Assembly (NCBI GenBank): GCA_014360655.1
Contig: JACIXC010000014.1
Coordinates: 22,990 to 86,989, forward strand
Length of the DNA: 64,000 nt
Origin: Actinomycetota bacterium
GTDB taxonomy: Bacteria; Actinomycetota; Geothermincolia; Geothermincolales; RBG-13-55-18
Direction of reading: 5' to 3'
How positions within the stretch are numbered: position 1 is the first letter of the stretch; each line of letters begins with the position of its first letter. Positions 32,750 through 43,680 of the stretch are shown here, one piece after another. A program made the translations under genes and the position numbers. The notes below the pieces were generated by a model. It was not told where the DNA came from. It worked only from the letters and a program-made list of their open reading frames with translations, and did not search any database.

Positions 32750-32824
32750 GTGCGCAAGCTGGTGGAGCTCTTGCGCCAGGTCCTGGACTACGTTGTGCGG
32801 AGGGGAGCATCCATGCGCCTCTGA
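32750..32824 (+). CDS. Putative 24-residue small protein after hpf
   Basis: The GTG at 32750 starts 3 nt after the hpf stop and 6 nt after CGGAGGG. The product starts MRKLVELLRQVLDYVVRRG and would be a basic amphipathic helix. It lies in the hpf transcript. A chance ORF is possible, but the ribosome-binding site and tight spacing are better than for most small frames in this window. Confidence 0.4.
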   Translation: MRKLVELLRQVLDYVVRRGASMRL

Positions 32825-32860
32825 GGGGAGGGCTCCGCGGCGGCGCAGGGTGCCGCGGGC

Positions 32861-34552
32861 ATGCACGGGGCGAGGACTCACGACATGGAAAACAGTGGCA
32901 CGAGGAGCGGTGAAGGCCGCACGAGGAGCGGGGAAGGCGGCGAGCGCGGGCTGCTGGCGGCGGCCATTGCGGGCTGCGCGGCATCCCTGGCCGTCATCCT
33001 CTATCTGACCCTGGCCAAGGACCAGCCGGTATTGTGGTTCTCCGTGGTCATTTTGGGGATACTGGCCGTCCTCTGCGAGAGCATGGGCGAGGAGATGTCC
33101 ACGGCGGGACGTTCCACCTACGGCATCATAGCCCTCTTCGCGGCCATGGCCGCCCTCAACACGCCCTCGGCGATGATAGTGGCGCTTTGCGGTGCCGGCA
33201 ACCTGCGCCTGTGGCGGGAGAGGGAAAGCGCCGGTAAGATGCTCTTCAACGCCGCCGTCTATTCCCTGGGGATATGGATGGCCTCCGCCCTCTACCACGC
33301 GCTGAATGGCAGCTCGCAGCTCTTCACGTTCTCCCAGGGCCTGCGTTCCGTGCTCCCGGCCCTCGCGGCGGCGGCCCTTTTCTGGGCGTTCAACACGTCC
33401 GCGATCGCGGCGGCGCTCGCGCTGCTGCGCGGCGTGAGCCCGCTGGGTTTCCTGCGCGTCGACGCCCTGCGGCTCTTTCCCAACCAGTTGATATACGGGC
33501 TGGTGGGACTGGGTGTGGGCATCATCTACGCCCAGAACGCCTTCCACCTGGTGCAGGGCGCGACGGGCGAGCCCGTTCTCGACGCTCTGGGCAGGCCCCT
33601 CGTGGAGGGTTCCGTCTCCGCGTACCTGCGCGGCCTCTTCGCCGTGCTCTCGCTGGTCGTCCTGCTGGGGATCTCGTGGTACTTCAGCGGCAGGAACATC
33701 GAGTTGCTGGAGTCGTACGACCGCAGCGTCGAGACCCTGGTCACCTACCTGGAGAGGCGCGAGCCTTACCTGGACGGTCACGCCTCGCGGGTGGCGCAGT
33801 ACGCGACCCTCATCGCCGAAAGGATGCGCCTCTCCCTCTTCGAGGTGAGGAGGTTGCGCCATGCCGCCCTCCTCCACGACCTGGGAAGGCCGGCCATACC
33901 CCTGGGGATCCTCCTGCAGGCCTCCCCGCTGAGCGAGGAGGAGTTCGACAGGATAAAGGCGCACCCCCTGGAAGGCAGCTCACGGCTGGAGGAGGTCGCC
34001 TACCTGGCGGACATGGCCGAGGCGGTGAGGCACCACCACGAATATTACGACGGGGGAGGGTACGTCGACCATCTCGCGCGGGAGACCATCCCCCTGAGCG
34101 CCAGGATAATCGCCGTTGCTGACGCCTACGACGCCATGACCCACGAGCGGCCCCACCGCGGAGCGAAGGGGCACGAGAGGGCCGTAGCGGAATTACGCCA
34201 GAACAGCGGGCTGCAGTTCGACCCGGAGGTGGTGGAGCATTTCATCGCCGCCCTGGAGGGGCGCGGGGGGGAGCGGGGACCCGTTGCCGTGGAGGCGGAG
34301 GGCGCCGAGCCGGGCGTGGCGCCGGAGGCGTCGGAGGCGCCGCGGGAGAAGCAGCGCCGCGCGGTTGGGCGCAGGGCGAGGAAACGCGAGGAGATGCTGC
34401 GCGCGCGCAGGGAGGCGCGCGAGCGGCTGGAGAGGGAGGCCATGCGCGAGCTGGAGGAGACGGAAGAAGGAGGGGAGTCACGCGAGGGCATCGAGGGTAG
34501 CGGACCCCCGGCATCCGGAGCCGAGGCGGGAGAGGAGGTAGAGGGGACGTGA
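32861..34552 (+). CDS. Membrane-anchored HD-GYP-like phosphohydrolase
   Basis: 563 residues. About eight hydrophobic helices fill residues 25-290 (AAAIAGCAASLAVILYLTLA, YGIIALFAAMAALNT, LFAVLSLVVLLGISWYF). A cytoplasmic HD domain follows at ~305-460: DGHASRVAQYA, HAALLHDLGRPAIP, VRHHHEYYDGGGYVDHLA and ARIIAVADAYDAMT. The HHE-x2-DG-x-GY motif is close to HD-GYP c-di-GMP phosphodiesterases, though Pro of GYP is replaced by Val. An acidic/basic coiled tail ends the protein. ATG 32861 or 32885 may be used. Its stop overlaps the next gene (GTGA), a related HD protein. Confidence 0.75.
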   Translation: MHGARTHDMENSGTRSGEGRTRSGEGGERGLLAAAIAGCAASLAVILYLTLAKDQPVLWFSVVILGILAVLCESMGEEMSTAGRSTYGIIALFAAMAALNTPSAMIVALCGAGNLRLWRERESAGKMLFNAAVYSLGIWMASALYHALNGSSQLFTFSQGLRSVLPALAAAALFWAFNTSAIAAALALLRGVSPLGFLRVDALRLFPNQLIYGLVGLGVGIIYAQNAFHLVQGATGEPVLDALGRPLVEGSVSAYLRGLFAVLSLVVLLGISWYFSGRNIELLESYDRSVETLVTYLERREPYLDGHASRVAQYATLIAERMRLSLFEVRRLRHAALLHDLGRPAIPLGILLQASPLSEEEFDRIKAHPLEGSSRLEEVAYLADMAEAVRHHHEYYDGGGYVDHLARETIPLSARIIAVADAYDAMTHERPHRGAKGHERAVAELRQNSGLQFDPEVVEHFIAALEGRGGERGPVAVEAEGAEPGVAPEASEAPREKQRRAVGRRARKREEMLRARREARERLEREAMRELEETEEGGESREGIEGSGPPASGAEAGEEVEGT

Positions 34553-35913
34553 GCGAGGCGCAGGGAAAGCTGCTGCGTTACCTGTCGCTGCTCGCCTTCC
34601 TGGTGGCGCTCGGCGCGAGCACCGCCTTCGTGAAGTGGTCCGACCTCGACCCGGTGCGCACGGCGGGGCTCATCGCCTTCCTGGCCCTCTTCGAGGCCTG
34701 GCGTGTGCAGTTCCCCTGGGGCAGACCCCTGCGGCTGGGCATGGCTGCGCTCCTATGCATCCTGGCCATCCGGCCCGTGCCGGAAGCGGTGTGGATATTC
34801 CTCGTCGGCAGCCTGCTCGGGCGCGTCTTCTACCGCGTGCAGCGGGCGGAGGAGGGGGACTTCGCGCACATCATACAGCGCACCTACATCGTGGCGGTGG
34901 CCGGGCTGGTCTACCGGCTCATCGCCTTCCTGGGCTGGGAATACTCGTGGAACCCCTATCCCCCCCACTTCGTGCTGGAAGCCACCCCCGAGAAGGTCTA
35001 TTTCACCTACTACAACCCCGTGGTCATGCATCGCGACCTGCTGTTCCCCGTGGCCTTCCTGGCCATGGCGCTGGTCTTCTACCTGGGCGAGATGGCTACC
35101 GCCGCCGTGGAGACGAGCATCTCCGACCGGGTGAGCTGGAAGGCGGTGCTTCCCCAGCACGTGCGGCAGACGCTGCCCGTATACCTTTCCATCACCGGGG
35201 CGGGAGCGTTGATGGCCCTCTACTTCCCGAGGATACCATGGATAAGTTTCCTGGTCTTCTTCATACCCCTTCTGCTGGTACGAGCGGAGTCCAACCGGGA
35301 CAAGGAGCTGGATGACAGGTTCTTCCAGACCATGCGCATCATCGGCGATTCGTTCGACCTCTCGCGCGGCATCCCCGGGCATTCCGGGCGGGTGGCCAAC
35401 CTGGCGGTGGAGGTGGCCAGGGAGATGGGGGTCTCCGCCAGGGACATACGCGATATCCGTTATGCCTGCGTGCTCCATGACATAGGGCGCATAGAGGGCA
35501 AGGACGCGGAGGAGGGGGAGCACGCGGCGAGGGGGGCCGAGGTGCTGGAGCAGGTTCCCCGCCTGCGTTCCCTCTCCCACCTCGTGCGTCACCACCACCC
35601 CGCGTCGGAGGAGGGGGCCACGCGCCTTCCCCTGGGCGCGAGGATAATAGGGGTGGTGAGCGATTACGACGTCATGACCAATCACCCCAAGCGCCGGCTT
35701 TCCTCGCAGGAAGCCCTGGAGGAGATGGGGCTGGAGCGCGGGCACAAGTACGATTCCATGGTGCTGCGCACGCTCTCCCAGGTGGTGGAGGCTCAGGGCA
35801 GGGCGCGCCGCAGGCCGGAGAGGGAGATAAGGCAGAGGGCGAAGGTCCTCGAGGAGGAGGAGCTCAAGGAGAGCCTGGAGGAGATCTTCGGGGAGGAAGA
35901 GCAACAGGGGTAA
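34549..35913 (+). CDS. Second membrane HD-domain protein, degenerate HD-GYP
   Basis: 454 residues. Hydrophobic helices cover residues ~10-250 (LLRYLSLLAFLVALGASTAF, AALLCILAIRPVPEAVWIFLVGSLLG, ISFLVFFIPLLLV). The HD domain (~265-410) shows GHSGRVANLAVEVAREMG, ACVLHDIGRIEGKD, LVRHHHPASEEGATRLPLGARIIGVVSDYDVMT. The GYP-type segment after HHH is missing, so phosphodiesterase activity may be altered or lost. GTG start at 34549 overlaps the previous stop by 4 nt. The two proteins share layout and probably arose by duplication and act together, perhaps as a complex. Substrate unknown. Confidence 0.72.
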   Translation: MSEAQGKLLRYLSLLAFLVALGASTAFVKWSDLDPVRTAGLIAFLALFEAWRVQFPWGRPLRLGMAALLCILAIRPVPEAVWIFLVGSLLGRVFYRVQRAEEGDFAHIIQRTYIVAVAGLVYRLIAFLGWEYSWNPYPPHFVLEATPEKVYFTYYNPVVMHRDLLFPVAFLAMALVFYLGEMATAAVETSISDRVSWKAVLPQHVRQTLPVYLSITGAGALMALYFPRIPWISFLVFFIPLLLVRAESNRDKELDDRFFQTMRIIGDSFDLSRGIPGHSGRVANLAVEVAREMGVSARDIRDIRYACVLHDIGRIEGKDAEEGEHAARGAEVLEQVPRLRSLSHLVRHHHPASEEGATRLPLGARIIGVVSDYDVMTNHPKRRLSSQEALEEMGLERGHKYDSMVLRTLSQVVEAQGRARRRPEREIRQRAKVLEEEELKESLEEIFGEEEQQG

Positions 35914-36357
35914 GGTGGCGGGGGAAGGCGGCCGGCTTCGTGCCGGCGCCTCCCGGTTCCCGGTGCGGACAGGTCCGGACACGCGCGGCGTTTGCGCCCT
36001 TGTCGTAACGGCCGGGATCTGACGATGGCGAACGGGAAGGTCCGACGCCGCGGCGGCCGCGCGGTCACCAGGCATTTCTTACCAGTATATGGTAATCCAT
36101 GGGGAGGGGACGCGTCGGCGGGGAGTTGCTTCGTCCCGGCGGGCGGCGCGTTCCCTCTCCTTCCTGGTAAGATATGAACATGGGAGGCTCAGGCGGTCGG
36201 GAGCGCCCGCCCGGCGGAAGGCCGCACAAGCGCGGAGGGCCGGCGGGAAGGCGCCGCGCGGCGGCGCGTGGAGGTAGGGCGGAGCTTGCCGCCGGCGGGT
36301 GATCTGTGACGGAGGCGACGAAGAGGTAAGGGACAGCGGAACAAAAGGAGAGAAGGA
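35914..36357. promoter_or_regulatory. Upstream region of secA: operator-like palindrome and promoter
   Basis: TTACCA-gtata-TGGTAA (36079-36095) is a perfect 6-bp inverted repeat with a 5-bp centre. TGGTAAGAT (36165-36173) resembles an extended -10 and predicts a start near 36180, where an ATG opens a 40-codon frame (36180-36302). The remaining leader up to the secA start is GC-rich. A terminator for the HD genes is not obvious. Confidence 0.45.
36180..36302 (+). CDS. Possible leaderless Arg/Gly-rich uORF before secA
   Basis: The ATG coincides with the predicted start point of the extended -10 at 36165. The 40-residue product begins MGGSGGRERPPGGRPHKRGG. Upstream peptides that sense secretion (SecM-like) are known before secA in other bacteria, but no arrest motif is recognised. 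GC-rich DNA gives such frames by chance, so confidence is low. Confidence 0.2.
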   Translation: MGGSGGRERPPGGRPHKRGGPAGRRRAAARGGRAELAAGG

Positions 36358-39021
<2,664 letters not shown>

Positions 39022-39288
39022 TCCTTCCGCGGAGGCGGGGGCAACGGCACCGGTAAGAGGCGCCGGTCGGTGCGAGGCGGGCCCCCGCGGAAGGCGTTCA
39101 TGGAGGAAAGGCCGGGTTTACACGCTTTCCCCGCCACGTTATCATCGGTGGCCCGAGGATGCCGCGCGCGACGTCCCGGAGGGGCCGGGAGAGCCGGGAG
39201 AGCCGGGAGGCGGCGGACCCGGGAGGCGGCGGCCCCGGGAGTGCCCGGGCCGGCACGGGAGGAAACGCGGGATACGAAGGAGGAGGAG
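39022..39288. other. secA-prfB spacer
   Basis: About 270 bp. Just after secA, GCACCG and CGGTGC (about 39050-39075) could pair as a weak hairpin, but no U-run follows. The second half is made of GCCGGGAGA/GGCGGCGG-like repeats. Open frames through it have no start signal, and prfB translation is better explained by the TTG at 39289. Confidence 0.4.
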
Positions 39289-40378
39289 TTGCTGGAGGAG
39301 ATCGGAGAGAGGCTCCTGAAGATAAAGGAGTATCTTTGACATCGAGGGTAAGCGGGAGCAGGTGGCCGGGCTGGAGAAGGAGGCCGCCCGCCCCGATCTC
39401 TGGGAGGACCAGGAGAAGGCACGCCGCATCCTGGCCGAACTGGCCTCCCTGCGGAACGTGGTGGAGAACTGGGAGCGGCTGGATGCGGAGAGAAGGGAGC
39501 TCGAGGAGCTAGCCCAGCTGGCGGAGGAGGAGGACGACCCCGGCCTGGAGGAGGAGATCGAGAGGGGGGCCCGGGAGCTCCGCCGCAAGGTGGACCGCCT
39601 GGAGGAGGAGAGCCTACTCGGCGGCGAGTTCGACTCCCATGATGCCATCGTGAGCATCCACCCGGGCGCGGGAGGGCTGGAATCGCAGGACTGGGCCGAG
39701 ATGCTCCTGCGCATGTACCTGCGCTGGGCGGAGAGCAGGGGCTTCAAGGTAGACCTGAACGACGTCCAGCCCGGGGAGGGCGGGGGCATTAAAAGCGCCA
39801 CCTTCACCGTGCACGGACGCAACGCCTATGGCCTGCTACTGGCGGAGAAGGGCGTGCACCGCCTCGTGCGCATATCGCCCTTCGATGCCTCGCGGCGCAG
39901 GCACACCTCCTTCGCCTCCCTGGATGTAATCCCCATGCTCGAGGAGGCGGGAAGCGTGGAGATAGACCCCAAGGAGCTGCGCGTGGAGACCTACCGCTCC
40001 AGCGGGGCGGGTGGCCAGCACGTGAACGTCACCGATTCCGCGGTCCGCATCACCCACCTTCCCACAGGCATCGTGGTCTCCTGCCAGAACGAGCGCTCCC
40101 AGATACAGAACCGCCAGACGGCGATGCGCATACTCGAGGCGCGCCTCTTCGAGCTGGCCCGCAGGGAGAGGGAGAAGGAGATAGAAAAACTGCGTGGAGA
40201 GCGCAAGGATATCGGCTTCGGCAGCCAGATCCGCTCCTACGTCCTGCACCCCTACCGCATGGCCAAGGACCACCGCACCGGCATGGAGGTGGGAAACGTG
40301 GACGCGGTGCTCGACGGCGACCTGGACGATTTCATCGACGCCTACCTGCGCTGGCAGGCCGGAGGTGCCGGGGCATGA
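39289..40378 (+). CDS. prfB: Peptide chain release factor 2, with programmed +1 frameshift
   Basis: Two frames encode one 362-residue protein: 39289-39336 (16 codons from a TTG preceded by AAGGAGGAGGAG) and 39338-40378. The junction AAGGAGTATCTTTGAC holds the classic internal Shine-Dalgarno, CTT slippery codon and in-frame TGA (39337-39339). Skipping T39337 continues as DIEGKREQVAGLEKEAARPDLWEDQ, typical of RF2. Downstream are the UGA-reading SPF motif (RISPFDASRRR, ~193) and SSGAGGQHVN (~241) for peptidyl-tRNA hydrolysis. RF2 shortage promotes shifting, giving autoregulation. Its stop overlaps the PHP gene. Confidence 0.95.
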
Positions 40379-41109
40379 TGAACCCCGCGGTCGATCTGCA
40401 CGTGCATACCGTCTCCAGCGGGCACGCCTATTCCACGGTGGAGGAATGCGCGCGCTGGGCGGCGGAGAAGGGGCTGCAGGCCATCGCCATTGCAGACCAC
40501 GGACCGGCCGTCCCGGGATCAGGAAATCTTTACCATTTCTGGAACCTGAAGGTGCTCCCCCGCCGTATGCACGGGGTATGGATACTGCGCTCCGTCGAGG
40601 CCAACATACTGGACACGGAGGGAGGCCTCGACCTCCCGGACAGGGTCCTGGAGTCGCTGGACGTGGTGCACGCGGGCCTGCATCCCTACACGGGTTACAG
40701 GGGAGAATCACCCGAGGAGAACACCGCCGCCCTCATCGCCGCCCTGCGCCATCCCCTGGTGGACATCATCGTCCACCCCGATAACCCCGCCTTCCCGGTG
40801 GACATGGAGGCGGTGGTAGAGGCGGCGGTGCGGGAGGGAAAGGCGCTGGAGGTGAACAACAGCTCCTTCGTGCACACCCGCAGCGGCAGCGAGGAGAACT
40901 GCCTGCTCATGGCGCGGCTGCTGGCCGCGAAGGGCGGGCTGGTGGCGGTGGGGAGCGACGCCCACGTGGCCGCCTTTGCAGGAGAATTCTCGCACGCGGT
41001 AGAAGTATTGCAGGAAACTGACATCGCCGAAGAGAGCGTGATAAACTACTCCATCGAGAGGCTGGAGGAATTCCTGGGCTCCAGGGGGAAGCCTCTTCGC
41101 CTGGAGTGA
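40375..41109 (+). CDS. PHP-domain phosphoesterase (YcdX-like)
   Basis: 244 residues. Metal ligands are visible: VDLHVHTVSSGHAYST, AIADHGPAVPGS, EANILD, HAGLHPY, DIIVHPDNPAF and GSDAHVAAFAGEF. This is the single-domain PHP family that includes E. coli YcdX, a trinuclear zinc phosphatase. Histidinol-phosphatase activity is possible but not implied by context. The ATG at 40375 overlaps the prfB stop (ATGA), so the two are co-translated. The transketolase pair follows after about 30 bp. The physiological substrate is unknown. Confidence 0.85.
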   Translation: MMNPAVDLHVHTVSSGHAYSTVEECARWAAEKGLQAIAIADHGPAVPGSGNLYHFWNLKVLPRRMHGVWILRSVEANILDTEGGLDLPDRVLESLDVVHAGLHPYTGYRGESPEENTAALIAALRHPLVDIIVHPDNPAFPVDMEAVVEAAVREGKALEVNNSSFVHTRSGSEENCLLMARLLAAKGGLVAVGSDAHVAAFAGEFSHAVEVLQETDIAEESVINYSIERLEEFLGSRGKPLRLE

Positions 41110-41138
41110 GCCGGCCGCGAGCGAGGAAGGTAATGCAC

Positions 41139-42014
41139 ATGAGCGTGGTTTCTCGAGGAAGGGAAGGGGCGGCTTTGAGGGAGACGGAGCCGGAGGAGTT
41201 GAGGGAAGAGCTGGAAACAGTTTCCAGGGAGCTCCGCATCGACATCGTGCGCATGATAGGCGAGGCGGGGAGCGGCCACCCCGGCGGCTCCCTCTCCTGC
41301 GTGGAGATCCTGGTCAGCCTCTATTTCTACAAGATGAACCACCGTCCGCGCGAGCCGCAGTGGAGGCTGCGCGACCGCTTCGTCCTCTCCAAGGGACACG
41401 CGGCCCCCACCCTCTACGCGGTGCTGGCCCGCTGCGGCTATTTCGACCGCTCGGAGCTGTGGCGGCTGCGCCGCCTGGACTCCATGCTGCAGGGACACCC
41501 GGACCGCCTCCGCACGCCGGGGGTGGAGATCTCCACGGGGTCGCTGGGGCAGGGTCTCTCCGCGGCCTGCGGCATGGCGCTGGGCCTGAGGATGGACGGC
41601 GTGGGGGCGCGGGTATACGCCCTCATCGGTGACGGCGAGAGCCAGGAGGGCGGCATCTGGGAGGCGGCCATGCTGGCGGGCCACCACCGCCTTAACAACC
41701 TGGTGGCGATAATGGATAACAACGGGATGCAGATAGACGGGTGGTGCTGCGAGGTGGTGAGCCTGGGGGACCTGGCGGCAAAGTGGCGCTCCTTCGGCTG
41801 GGAGGTGTGGGAGGTGGACGGCCACGACGTGGTGGAGATCTGCCGCACCCTGGACCTCACCGACGCCGCCGCCGCGCCCTGCATGATCATCGCCCACACC
41901 GTGAAGGGGAAGGGGGTCTCCTTCATGGAGAACAACGTGGATTTCCACGGCAGGGCGCCCACCCCCGAGGAGACGGAGAGGGCGTTGCGGGAGCTGGAGG
42001 GCGTTGATGAGTGA
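41139..42014 (+). CDS. Transketolase, N-terminal subunit
   Basis: 291 residues with the thiamine-diphosphate half of a split transketolase. It has GEAGSGHPGGSLSCVEILVSLYF, DRFVLSKGHAAPTLYAVLA, STGSLGQGLSAACGMALG and the ThDP motif GDGESQEGGIWEAAMLAGHH ending in MDNNGMQ. With the next gene it should transfer two-carbon units in the non-oxidative pentose phosphate pathway. The ATG at 41139 fits the AGGAAGG site best; 41133 and GTG 41106 are alternatives. The 3' end overlaps the partner subunit by 8 nt, ensuring equal synthesis. Confidence 0.9.
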   Translation: MSVVSRGREGAALRETEPEELREELETVSRELRIDIVRMIGEAGSGHPGGSLSCVEILVSLYFYKMNHRPREPQWRLRDRFVLSKGHAAPTLYAVLARCGYFDRSELWRLRRLDSMLQGHPDRLRTPGVEISTGSLGQGLSAACGMALGLRMDGVGARVYALIGDGESQEGGIWEAAMLAGHHRLNNLVAIMDNNGMQIDGWCCEVVSLGDLAAKWRSFGWEVWEVDGHDVVEICRTLDLTDAAAAPCMIIAHTVKGKGVSFMENNVDFHGRAPTPEETERALRELEGVDE

Positions 42015-42990
42015 CCGCGAGATGCGCTACACGCGGGACGGCTACGCGGAAGCCCTTCTCGAGCTGGGGGAGAGGGACCCGCGTATCGTGGTGCTGGACG
42101 CGGACCTGGCCAAGTCCACCCAGACGGAAAAGTTCAAGCTGCGCTTCCCGGAGAGGTTCGTGGACTGCGGGGTGGCCGAGCAGAACCTCATGGCCACCGC
42201 CGCCGGCCTGGCCGCAACGGACCACATCGTCTTCGCCTCCACCTTCGCCATCTTCGCCAGCGGGAGGGCTTACGACCAGGTGCGCAACACCATCGCCTAC
42301 TCCGACCTCAACGTGAAGATATGCGCAAGCCACGGGGGTATCACCGTCGGGGAGGACGGTTCCTCCCACCAGGCGCTGGAGGACATCACCCTCATGCGTG
42401 CCATCCCGCGCATGAAGGTGGTGGTCCCCGCCGATTACCACGAGACGCGGGAGGCGGTGAAGGCCGTGGCCTACCTGGACGGTCCCGCTTACGTGCGCAT
42501 GGGAAGGCCCAAGGTGCCGGTGCTCTTCGACGAGGACTACGATTACCGGTTCGGGAAGGCCCTGGTCATGCGCCCCGGCCGAGACGTCACCCTGATCGCC
42601 TGCGGTTTCATGGTCCACAAGGCGTTGGAGGCGGCGGAGCTGCTCGCGGAGGAGGGCCTGGAGGCGGAGGTAGTGAACCTGCACACCGTGAAGCCCCTGG
42701 ACCGGGAGGGCATCCTGGAGACGGCGGCGCGCACGGGACGCGTGGTCACCTGCGAAGAACACACGGTGGTCGGCGGCGTGGGGAGCGCGGTGGCGGAGCT
42801 GCTGGCCGAGGAGATGCCCCTTCCCATGCGCATGGTGGGGATACGTGACCGCTTCGGGCGCTCGGGCTCCGTCGAGGAGCTGGTGGAACACTACGGGCTC
42901 GGGGCGCGTCACATCGCCGAGGCCGCTCGGGCGTTGTGTGATGGTGATGGAAGCGGCCGGAGCAGGGCCGCGAAGAGGAAGAGGAGTTGA
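42007..42990 (+). CDS. Transketolase, C-terminal subunit
   Basis: 327 residues with the pyrimidine-binding and C-terminal transketolase domains. It has VVLDADLAKSTQTEKFKLRFPERF, DCGVAEQNLMATAAGLA with the catalytic Glu, TFAIFASGRAYDQVRN, SHGGITVGEDGSSHQALEDI and VTCEEHTVVGGVGSAVAELL. Split transketolases of this type are widespread in Archaea and many anaerobic bacteria. The ATG at 42007 lies within the end of the N-subunit gene. A short basic tail (GSGRSRAAKRKRS) closes the protein. ftsE begins 6 nt later. Confidence 0.9.
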   Translation: MSDREMRYTRDGYAEALLELGERDPRIVVLDADLAKSTQTEKFKLRFPERFVDCGVAEQNLMATAAGLAATDHIVFASTFAIFASGRAYDQVRNTIAYSDLNVKICASHGGITVGEDGSSHQALEDITLMRAIPRMKVVVPADYHETREAVKAVAYLDGPAYVRMGRPKVPVLFDEDYDYRFGKALVMRPGRDVTLIACGFMVHKALEAAELLAEEGLEAEVVNLHTVKPLDREGILETAARTGRVVTCEEHTVVGGVGSAVAELLAEEMPLPMRMVGIRDRFGRSGSVEELVEHYGLGARHIAEAARALCDGDGSGRSRAAKRKRS

Positions 42991-42996
42991 TCCGTC

Positions 42997-43680
42997 TTGA
43001 TCAGGATGAGAAGGGTGACCAAGGTATACAAGGGCAACGTCTATGCCCTGGAGGACATCACCCTCGACATAGAGAAAGGCGAGTTCGCCTTCCTGGTGGG
43101 TCCCTCGGGTTCCGGCAAGACCACTTTCATCAAGCTCCTCATAAAGGAGGAGGAGCCCACCAGCGGGCAGATCTACATCGCGGACACCAACATCAACCAG
43201 CTGCGCAAGTGGAAAGTCCCCTACCTGCGCCGCAAGATCGGCTGCGTGTTCCAGGATTTCAAGCTGCTTCCCCACAAGACGGTCTTCCAGAACGTGGCCT
43301 ACGCCATGGAGGTCACCGGGAAATCGCACCGCCTCATCGAGCAGCAGGTCCCCGAGGTGCTCAAGCTGGTGGGCCTGGGCCACAAGCTCGACGCCTTCCC
43401 CGACGAGCTCTCCGGGGGGGAGCAGCAGCGGGTGGCCATCGCCCGCGCCTTCATCAACCGCCCCCCCATCCTGCTGGCCGACGAGCCGACGGGGAACGTC
43501 GATCCCTCGCTGGGGGCGGGCATCGTGCGCCTGCTGGAAAAGATAAACTCCACGGGCACCACGGTCATCGTGGCCACCCACGACAAGGCCATCGTGGACG
43601 CCTTCCGCAAGAGGGTGATCGCGCTGGAGAACGGGCGCATCATCCGCGACCAGGACAGGGGCGTGTACGGGTATGAATAA
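42997..43680 (+). CDS. ftsE: Cell division ABC-transporter ATPase FtsE
   Basis: 227 residues. Walker A GPSGSGKTT (35-43), Q-loop VFQDFKLLP, signature LSGGEQQR (~139), Walker B ILLADEPTGNVDP and the H-loop VATHDKA are all present. FtsEX does not transport a solute; it couples cytoplasmic ATP hydrolysis to activation of cell-wall hydrolases during division. The TTG at 42997 follows GAGGAG and is reinforced by the conserved opening MIRMRRVTKVYKG. It overlaps ftsX by 8 nt. Confidence 0.94.
   Translation: MIRMRRVTKVYKGNVYALEDITLDIEKGEFAFLVGPSGSGKTTFIKLLIKEEEPTSGQIYIADTNINQLRKWKVPYLRRKIGCVFQDFKLLPHKTVFQNVAYAMEVTGKSHRLIEQQVPEVLKLVGLGHKLDAFPDELSGGEQQRVAIARAFINRPPILLADEPTGNVDPSLGAGIVRLLEKINSTGTTVIVATHDKAIVDAFRKRVIALENGRIIRDQDRGVYGYE

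Noticed and set aside
39070..39339. 89-codon frame ending at the TGA of the prfB shift site, taken as a separate gene
   Set aside because: Its last 16 codons are the zero frame of prfB. The upstream part is low-complexity and has no ribosome-binding site, whereas TTG 39289 follows AAGGAGGAGGAG.
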